Assembly: GCA_027456925.1 (NCBI GenBank)
Contig: DAIDTZ010000423.1
Span: 1 to 9,236, forward strand
DNA from: Nitrospirota bacterium
GTDB taxonomy: Bacteria; Nitrospirota; UBA9217
Length of the DNA: 9,236 nt
Direction: 5' to 3'
A model generated the notes under the pieces. The model had not been told where the DNA came from and did not search any database. It saw nothing but the letters and a program-made list of their open reading frames with translations. Of the stretch, positions 1-7,500 are shown in pieces; within the stretch, counting starts at the first letter, position 1; every line of letters begins with the position of its first letter. Both the position numbers and the translations under genes were made by a program.

Positions 1-199
1 CGCCGGCGGGGAGCGTGGAAACGAACAGGAGAGCTCCTTCAGGACTGGAAGGCATGACGGAATACCGAAGATATCCGTTGTTGAACCAGGGAAGAGACTT
101 TTTTAAGCGCCCGCACTGTGATGACGATTGCGAAGAGAGGATCTCCCGGCTCAGTGTCCATTAGAATCCTGCCGCACCAGGGCACCTGCCCCTGATACC

Positions 200-208
200 T
201 GCTACAAT
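200..208 (+). promoter_or_regulatory. Candidate extended -10 promoter for gltB
   Basis: The bases TGCTACAAT match the extended -10 pattern TGnTATAAT with one difference in the hexamer (TACAAT at 203-208). No good -35 box lies 16-18 bp upstream, which is tolerated by extended -10 promoters. Transcription would begin near 215 and give a leader of about 33 bases before the gltB start. No sigma-54 match or known riboswitch was seen in the 247 bases before the gene. The call rests on motif matching alone. Confidence 0.4.
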
Positions 209-233
209 TAAAGAAAACACACATTCTCGCAAC

Positions 234-240
234 AAAGGGA
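234..240 (+). promoter_or_regulatory. Ribosome binding site of gltB
   Basis: The purine-rich AAAGGGA ends seven bases before the ATG at 248, which is a normal Shine-Dalgarno spacing. It supports this ATG as the start. The start is also fixed from the protein side, because the catalytic cysteine of the glutaminase domain follows only six residues later, as expected for the short propeptide of GltB. Confidence 0.65.
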
Positions 241-247
241 CATTTCT

Positions 248-3200
248 ATGAAGCATTTATCGAGTTGCGGCGTCGGTTTTGTCTGTGATGTCTCAGGCCG
301 GCGGAGCGCCCGGATCGTCGCATGGGGCATCGAGGCGGTCAAGAACCTTACCCATCGGGGGGCGGTCGGTGCTGACGGTAAGACCGGCGACGGCGCCGGG
401 CTCCTCTTCGAGATCCAGCGAAAATTCTTTCAGGCTCAAATCAAGGAACTCGGTTTTTATATTTCCGATATCAATAACCTGGCAGTAGGCACGTGTTTCC
501 TCTCCGCTGACGTCGAACAGGAGATCGAGGGCCTCCTCAGAAGATACGGTTTCAGGCCTATCGGCTGGAGGGATGTGCCGACGAATGACGATGCGCTCGG
601 AGCGGCGGCCTTGGGAACAAAACCAAGGATCAGGCAGATCCTGATCGACGCCGGGGCAGTGGAAGACCATGAGCGGGAGCGCAGGCTTTTCCTGGCCAGG
701 AAGGCAGTTGAAAAAAGTTTAAACGAACAAGTCTATGTCCTGAACATTTCCTCAAAAACGATCCTCTACAACGGCCTGCTCGTCGCGGCACAGATAGACC
801 GGTTCTACCCCGACCTTGCAAACAAGGAGTTTGAGTCGTCTTTCTGCATTTTCCATCAGCGTTTCTCGACCAACACCCTGCCGGTCTGGTCCCTGGCCCA
901 GCCCTTTCGCGTCCTTGCCCACAACGGAGAGATCAACTCGCTCCAGGGAAACAGAAACTGGGTCCTGGCGCTTCAGGAGGAAGTCTGCAAAGGCTTTCAA
1001 CGGAGCGACCGGGATGTTCTGAAACCTTTGGTCCTGTCCGATGAGAGCGACTCCGCATCACTGGACAAGATCGTCGAACTCCTGGTCCTGGCAGGCTTTT
1101 CCCCGGAACATGCCGTCAACCTGTGCATTCCGCCTGCCTGGGAAGGAATGGAATTGGATGCGGAGGCGCGGTCCTTTTTTGAATATTCCTCTCTTCTCAT
1201 GTCTCCCTGGGACGGGCCTGCCGCGATCGTGTTCACCGACGGCCGCATGGTCGGGGCCCATCTCGACCGCAACGGCCTCCGGCCGCTCCGCTACGCTTTG
1301 ACGGAAGACAATATTCTGGTGTGCGGGTCGGAAGCAGGCATGATCGATTTCCCGGGAAAGTCGTTTCTTGAAAAAGGAAGGCTCGGACCGGGAGACACGC
1401 TGTCGATCGACCTTTTGGCGGGCAAGATCAGGAAAACAGCAGAGATCCTCGGGGAACTTGCAGGCGAGAAACCTTACAACGCATGGCTCAAGAACCATTG
1501 CGCCGGCCGCACGTTCGACGGCATTGCCTCTCTGGAGGCGGCCCCGGACCTTCCGAGGAAGCAGATCGCTTTTGGCTATACCACGGAAGAGCTGCAGATG
1601 CTCGTAAAGACCATGGCCGAGACAGGGCGGGAACTGACCTTTTCCATGGGCGATGATACGCCGATCCCGCCCCTGGCGGAAAAGCCCCAGCTCCTTTTCA
1701 AGTATTTCAAACAGCGGTTTTCCCAGGTCACCAATCCCGCCATTGATCCGATCAGGGAAAGAATGGTCATGTCGCTCGCGATGAACCTGGGACCCCGGAA
1801 AAGTTTCCTGAGCGAAACGCCGGAACACGCCCGGCGGTACCGGATAGAATCGCCCCTGTTGTGTCCCGATAATCTTGAAGAGATCGAACACTGCGGGATG
1901 TTCAATATTTCGAAGCTGGCTGCTACCTATGCCCAGGGAGAGCATGATCTTTCCAGCGGTCTTGCGGCCTTGGCAGGCAGGGTCGTGGAAGCGGTCTCCC
2001 TTGGCGCGGAGATCATCATTCTTTCGGACAGGGACGTGGCAAAAAATCGGGCCGCGATCCCCTCTCTCCTCGCGCTTTCCGCGGCTTTCCAGGCGCTCCT
2101 GAAAGCGGACCTTGCCCATGCCGCCAGCATCATTGTCGAAACAGGCGAAGCAAGAGAGGTGCATCACATCGCGTGCCTCATCGGGTTCGGCGCTTCAGCG
2201 ATCTGTCCCTATCTCGCCTTCGAGACAATAAGCGACCTCTGCTCACGAGGTGAAGTCACCGTGCCTTATGCAGCGGCAGCAGGCAATTTCAAAAAAGCGC
2301 TGGAAGACGGTTTCCTGAAGGTGATTTCCCGGCATGGCATATCCACGATCAATTCTTACCACGGCGCGCGGCTCTTTGACGTTCTTTTTCTCACGCAGGA
2401 CGTTAGCCGGGAATATTTCGGCATGGAACAGTCAGGCGCTGAAGCGGACGGCCTTCAGGAAATCGAAGCGTCTCTTCTCTTCCGTCATGCTGCGGCTTAC
2501 GGCCATCCTGGACCGTCCATGGAGCAGGGAGGGTTCCTGCGCTATAAAAAAGAAGGCGAGTGGCATGCCTGGGGAGCGCCCGCAGTCCAGGCGTTGATCA
2601 AGTTCATCAGGAGCAGGGACCGGGAAGATTTCAAGGCTTTCTCCAGCCTGGTGAATGCGCGGCCTGCGGCCGTTCGGCATCTGTTGGGCTATAAAACGGG
2701 AAAGGTTCTCCCCCTTGACAGCGTGGAGCCCGAAGGATCGATTCTCGCGCGTTTCGTTTCAGGCGCCATGTCCGTCGGCGCCCTGTCGCCGGAAGCCCAC
2801 GAGACCATCGCTGAGGCCTGCAATCGTCTCGGAATGCGCAGCAACAGCGGCGAAGGCGGAGAAGACCCGAAAAGATTCGGGACGATAAAAAACAGCGCCA
2901 TCAAACAGGTGGCCTCGGGACGCTTCGGCGTGACGCCGGGGTACCTGGCGTCGGCGAAAGAGATCGAGATCAAAGTTGCGCAGGGCGCGAAGCCCGGGGA
3001 GGGAGGCCACCTCCCCGCAGCCAAGGTGGATGATTACATTGCAGGCCTCCGGTACTGCAAGCCCGGCACGCTCCTCATTTCTCCGCCTCCGCCTCATGAC
3101 ATCTATTCCATCGAGGACCTGAATCAGCTGATTCACGACCTCAAACAAGCGAACCCGGAAGCAAAGATCTGCGTCAAACTTGTTGCCGAGGAGGGAGTGG

Positions 3201-4555
3201 GCACCGTTGCCGCGGGCGTGGCAAAAGCCTATGCCGACATCGTGCAGATCAGCGGCAACGAGGGCGGCACGGGCGCGTCGCCGGTCACGTCGATCAAGAA
3301 CGTCGGCAGTTACTGGGAAACGGGGCTTGCGGAAACGCAGCAAGTCCTGGTCGACAACAATCTCCGTGAACGGATCAGGGTGCGCGTCGACGGCGGACTG
3401 AAGACCGGGAAGGACGTCATCATCGCCGCTCTCCTCGGGGCCGAGGAATACGGCTTCGGCACCGAGACCATGATCGCCGCGGGAGGCGTCATGGCGCGGC
3501 AATGTCATCTGAATACCTGCCCCACCGGCGTCGCGACGCAGGACCCGCGGCTTCGCGCCCGGTTCAGGGGGACCGTGGAGGGGGTGATGGCGCTCTTTAG
3601 CGCCATTGCCGGAGAGGTGCGGGAGATCCTTTCGCAGATGGGGTATTGCAGCCTTGATGAGGTCATCGGGAGGTCCGACCTGCTCACGGTCGTTGATCAC
3701 AAAGATTTCCCGGCTTCCCGTCGGTTCAATCTGGAGTCCTTTCTTGCCGCCCCCCGGGAAGGCATGCCTCGTCAGAGCGCCGTTCCCCGGAATGACAATC
3801 TCGCGGCAACGTTGAACGACAGGATCACAGCCGAGCTCCTGCCTTTTATCGAGGCAGGCACGCCAATAAAAAAGGAATATGCCATCCGGAACATCGACCG
3901 AAGCGTCCCGGTAAGGCTCAATTACCACATAGCAAGAATCCACGGCGAGAAGGGACTCCCTCCTGATACCCTTACCCTCCTGTTCAAAGGAACAGCAGGT
4001 CAGAGCTTCGGCGCCTTTAATCACAAAGGCCTTACGCTTATTCTTATCGGCGAGGCGAATGATTATGTGGGCAAGGGGATGCACGGAGGCAGGATCGTCA
4101 TACGTCCGGACAGCCTTCGCGGCTCCCGCAACCAGGTGATCATGGGGAACACGGTTTTGTACGGCGCAACGGGCGGGGAATTCTTTGCGTCCGGAAGGGC
4201 GGGTGAGCGTTTCGGCATCCGGAACAGCGGCGCCGTTGCGGTGATCGAGGGCGCGGGACAGCATTTCTGCGAATACATGACAAGGGGGGAAGTGGCGGTC
4301 CTCGGGCCGACGGGCCCCAATGTGGGGGCGGGCATGACCGGCGGAGTGCTCTACGTGCTCGACGACGACCGCCTGCTCGCCATTCGCCTGAATACCTCCT
4401 ACGTCAGGGCAGTGGACTTGGAGGAACAGGACAAGGTGCGCTTGAAGTCATTGATCGAAGCCCATTTCGGGCATACGGAAAGTCCCCTGGCAGAAGAGCT
4501 GCTTCGGGATTTTGACGACAGGGTCAATTCTTTTAAGAAGGTAATTCCGAAGTGA
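248..4555 (+). CDS. gltB: Glutamate synthase large (alpha) subunit, GltB
   Basis: GltB makes two glutamates from glutamine and 2-oxoglutarate in the cytoplasm, using electrons normally passed on by GltD. The 1435 residues are slightly shorter than the usual ~1480-1530. Domains in order: class II glutaminase (about 7-380) with nucleophile Cys7 behind a six-residue propeptide, THRG at 35-38, Asn226-Gly227 in AHNGEIN, and Asp268; central domain (about 430-700, including VETGEAREVHH and PYLAFETI); FMN synthase domain (about 740-1150, with GAMSVGALSPEAHET, GEGGEDP at 868-874, AQGAKPGEGG and VDGGLKTG); GXGXG domain (about 1190-1400). The loop after GEGGEDP runs straight into IKQVASGRFGVTP, so the insertion typical of ferredoxin-dependent enzymes is missing and this is the bacterial NAD(P)H type. 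Oddities: Gly1080 stands where the first [3Fe-4S] cysteine is expected (Cys1086 and Cys1091 are kept), Pro949 replaces a His of SPPPHHD, and SGNEGGTGASP replaces the usual SG(H/Y)DGGTGA. No gltD lies next to it. Confidence 0.96.
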   Translation: MKHLSSCGVGFVCDVSGRRSARIVAWGIEAVKNLTHRGAVGADGKTGDGAGLLFEIQRKFFQAQIKELGFYISDINNLAVGTCFLSADVEQEIEGLLRRYGFRPIGWRDVPTNDDALGAAALGTKPRIRQILIDAGAVEDHERERRLFLARKAVEKSLNEQVYVLNISSKTILYNGLLVAAQIDRFYPDLANKEFESSFCIFHQRFSTNTLPVWSLAQPFRVLAHNGEINSLQGNRNWVLALQEEVCKGFQRSDRDVLKPLVLSDESDSASLDKIVELLVLAGFSPEHAVNLCIPPAWEGMELDAEARSFFEYSSLLMSPWDGPAAIVFTDGRMVGAHLDRNGLRPLRYALTEDNILVCGSEAGMIDFPGKSFLEKGRLGPGDTLSIDLLAGKIRKTAEILGELAGEKPYNAWLKNHCAGRTFDGIASLEAAPDLPRKQIAFGYTTEELQMLVKTMAETGRELTFSMGDDTPIPPLAEKPQLLFKYFKQRFSQVTNPAIDPIRERMVMSLAMNLGPRKSFLSETPEHARRYRIESPLLCPDNLEEIEHCGMFNISKLAATYAQGEHDLSSGLAALAGRVVEAVSLGAEIIILSDRDVAKNRAAIPSLLALSAAFQALLKADLAHAASIIVETGEAREVHHIACLIGFGASAICPYLAFETISDLCSRGEVTVPYAAAAGNFKKALEDGFLKVISRHGISTINSYHGARLFDVLFLTQDVSREYFGMEQSGAEADGLQEIEASLLFRHAAAYGHPGPSMEQGGFLRYKKEGEWHAWGAPAVQALIKFIRSRDREDFKAFSSLVNARPAAVRHLLGYKTGKVLPLDSVEPEGSILARFVSGAMSVGALSPEAHETIAEACNRLGMRSNSGEGGEDPKRFGTIKNSAIKQVASGRFGVTPGYLASAKEIEIKVAQGAKPGEGGHLPAAKVDDYIAGLRYCKPGTLLISPPPPHDIYSIEDLNQLIHDLKQANPEAKICVKLVAEEGVGTVAAGVAKAYADIVQISGNEGGTGASPVTSIKNVGSYWETGLAETQQVLVDNNLRERIRVRVDGGLKTGKDVIIAALLGAEEYGFGTETMIAAGGVMARQCHLNTCPTGVATQDPRLRARFRGTVEGVMALFSAIAGEVREILSQMGYCSLDEVIGRSDLLTVVDHKDFPASRRFNLESFLAAPREGMPRQSAVPRNDNLAATLNDRITAELLPFIEAGTPIKKEYAIRNIDRSVPVRLNYHIARIHGEKGLPPDTLTLLFKGTAGQSFGAFNHKGLTLILIGEANDYVGKGMHGGRIVIRPDSLRGSRNQVIMGNTVLYGATGGEFFASGRAGERFGIRNSGAVAVIEGAGQHFCEYMTRGEVAVLGPTGPNVGAGMTGGVLYVLDDDRLLAIRLNTSYVRAVDLEEQDKVRLKSLIEAHFGHTESPLAEELLRDFDDRVNSFKKVIPK
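3754..3798. repeat. Possible palindromic repeat element inside the gltB linker
   Basis: CCGGGAA (3754-3760) faces TTCCCCGG (3783-3790), an imperfect inverted repeat with one bulged base, and the perfect palindrome GGCATGCC (3761-3768) lies between the arms. It encodes residues about 1169-1185 (including REGMPRQSAVPRNDN), which fall in the variable linker between the FMN and GXGXG domains. The peptide ending PRNDN is the kind produced when dispersed palindromic repeats containing GTCATTCC (here on the minus strand, 3787-3794) are read through. Only one copy is present, so this is a suggestion. Confidence 0.25.
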
Positions 4556-4580
4556 CGCGCACCGGAACCGAGCAACTTTC

Positions 4581-7500
4581 ATGACAAAGGTGATAGGGAC
4601 AAACAACGATATTTGCAGGCTGGACTATCTCGTCTGGACGCTCGCCACGGCCTACCGGGGGGCCGTTACGTCACTCGTGGTAAAAGATTTTTGCATGAGC
4701 GACAACGGAGTCGTTACGACGCTCAAGGGGACGGTCCTGTCCATGCCGGCAGGCGATTATGAGGCATCCCTGATCCAGACCGGGGCCGAACTCTCCCGCG
4801 CCGATCTCGTGAACGGATATTTCGAGCTTGCTGCGGACAGCGGGCGCATTGCAGAGGCCCGGGACCTTCAGATCGACATCATACAGTCGGGCAGGCATAT
4901 CGGTACTTTTTTGCTGAAGAAGGAAAATGCCGGGGGCCTGTATAGTTCCGCTGTGGAGCTTTCGGAGGACCTTGCGGGTTTGGATCTTACGAGACTGACC
5001 TTTCCTGTCCGGGAAAAGGCCGGTCTTCTGCAGCAGGCGGAAGAAATCGTTTCTCAGGTCCATTCCACCAAAAAGGACTGGGCCGCTTTTTCAAACAAGC
5101 TGAACGGATTTGCAAGAGATTTCTATTGGGGCGAGCCGGAGGCCTTTTCCCGGGCCTACGGGATCCTTGTCCATTTTGCGCTTCTGGCCGCCGAGCGTGT
5201 TGTTCCTGCCGAGAGGGCCAAGGCAGTTTCCAACTGTTTCGACCTTTTGGAAGTGCCGCTCGAAAACGATGCCGATCTTTTGCGGCTCCGGGCCTTCGTC
5301 GGGACGTGGCTGACCGGGCTTTCCCGATCGTCGCTCGACCTTTCCGTGCAGGCCCGACGGGCTGTTAATGCGATCCGCAGGATCCGCACCTCGTTCCCCG
5401 GCATGGATGCGAGCGGAGCGCTGCTGCCGCTGGTAAGATCGCTCAGAGCAAGAAACGCTGCTCTGATCGTTCTCCCTGATCAACTCATTGCCGCCCTGGA
5501 GAGCTTCATCACTCCGGGAGAGAGGGAAGCGCTTTCCCGGTTCGGTGAACAGGGACAACGCAAGATGGAGCAGGATTTGACCGGGGCAGAGCATCGTCTG
5601 CAATCGGGAGAAGCCGGCAAGGCCCTCGATATTGCAGCGGGGATGGATCTGGACATCCTCGATGACCGGAATTCCATCTCCGTTCTGTTTGACGTCCTTG
5701 AGAAGAACCTGACAAGGAAATCGGCTGATCTGTTTGCCGAAGTTGTTGCCGGTTTTCTGCTTTTTGCCGGACGAATGACCGGCCCTGCCTTGACGCTTGT
5801 CAGCCTGGAAATCCCCCGGATCATTGACGTGCTCGTTGCTCTCAAAGCGCCTGATGCCTGCGGCATTCTGCTTGAGCACCTGCAGGACCTTCCTGCTCCG
5901 GCCAGGGACCGCATCATGCTCGACCCCCGCGTTGCCCGGTCAATTTACGGTTCAAGCGAAAAGCGGCTCAAGGAACAATACGAAGAAGAGGTAAAAAAGA
6001 TCCTGATCCCCGCTGCGCGGGTAAGGGGAATATCTCCGGATACGTGGGCGGAGCTCGTGCCCCCCCAGCACTTTGAGCGATTGAGCGCGTTCCTGGACCT
6101 GCTCATGACGGGCGATGAACAGCTGGAATCGGTCCTCATTCATGTTGCGGCGAACCTGGCATTGAGCGGCGTGCTGATCCCCGACGACCGTCTGTTCCAG
6201 CGCCGGATATCGGCCTATCTGAACTCAAAAGCCATGAAGGGTCGGTTTCTGCTGAATTACCTGTTGCTCGGACGGTTTCCCGTCTACTTTAACGAAGTGG
6301 GAGCTACGAACAGGATCCGGGATTATTCAACGGAGATCGACTCCTGGGCGGACGACCCGGTGATCTATTTTGTCAGAAAACAGGTCCACGTCAATGCGAG
6401 CAGCCACAACGTGCGCCTGCTGGAACTGGTCATACAATCGTGGACGGGCAATGATCCTTCGGTCCTGAAACAGGTCGTTCCGCCGGACATGTATGCCCAG
6501 GCGAACCTTGGCCTGCTGCAGCGTTATTCCTCCGTCATGGCGCGCTTCTTCCTGTCAACGGGCGTGCAGGATGCCGGAGGCCTGCATCTGGAAAGACTCC
6601 TGGCCCTCCCCGATGCAACCATCGACGCAGGGCTTGCGGGAGAGGAAGGCGACGGCGAGGCCCGGGCGAAAGTGCGGCTGATGTGCAAACTGTACAAGGA
6701 GATCGTGAGGAAATACTCATTGATCGACAAGGACGGCGAGGTCGGCGACGTTTATGCCCGCCTCCCTGCAGCAATCGATCGACTCCGCGAGCTTAAGCAT
6801 ATTGTGCTGTCTTCGGAAAAGACGGAACCGCAGGAATCCCTGTATTTTAAGCGGCACATCGCATTCGGCATCCCGTCGGTTCTGGGGACCTACCATGAGC
6901 AGAAATTCGACGCCTTGAAAGAGATGATGCGCATCGGCGAGGAAACTCCCGTCCTGCTCCAGACAATCCTGTCCGGGGTGGAGAAAAAAGAGCAGGCAGC
7001 CGGATATGCCGGCTCGCCAGCCTGGGCTTCCCTTTCCTGGGCATGGGAAATCCTTAAACTCTACGGCATGGAGAACATTCAGGTTGACGAGTACGTGGAA
7101 GTGCTCGGGCTTAAGGGGCTTCATGAAACGCAGCGCGTTGACGTGCTGAAACTCTGTCAAAAAGAACTGGCGTGGATGGTTGCTTCGCTCAGCAGGACCT
7201 TCCATCGTCCGCTCGTCGAAATCGTCGAAAAATTCCCCCAGGACGATCTTCCGGAGCAGCTCATGAACCTGGACAGGGCTTCCCGCGATTTCAGCGACAA
7301 GGCAGCGGACGTGGTCATGCGCGATATTCTGAACAGCATTCCGGGGCTTGTCGAGTTCGACCGGATTCTGGAAGCGCTTGTGCGCGCTCTCCGCGCTGCA
7401 GAGCCGCCTGGCGCGAGGAAGGGGCGCGACCATGCCGGGCTGCCCGGGGAGCGGGATGTTTACGATATCCAGACGATGACGCTTCAGGAAGCAGGGACGC

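Noticed and set aside
3..164. Open plus-strand frame entering from the left edge, possibly the tail of an upstream gene (an ATG lies at 54)
   Set aside because: Two different plus frames are open here (to 106 and to 164) and neither translation is recognisable, so no choice can be supported.
39..224. 61-codon minus-strand frame upstream of gltB, as a divergent small gene
   Set aside because: No properly spaced ribosome binding site and no recognisable protein features; it would also cover the gltB promoter candidate.
1058..2167. 369-codon open frame on the minus strand inside gltB
   Set aside because: Antisense shadow of the glutaminase and central domains, with no family motif and no independent support.
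2759..4264. 501-codon open frame on the minus strand inside gltB
   Set aside because: It lies entirely antisense to well-conserved GltB sequence and its translation has no recognisable motif; long antisense frames are common in GC-rich genes.
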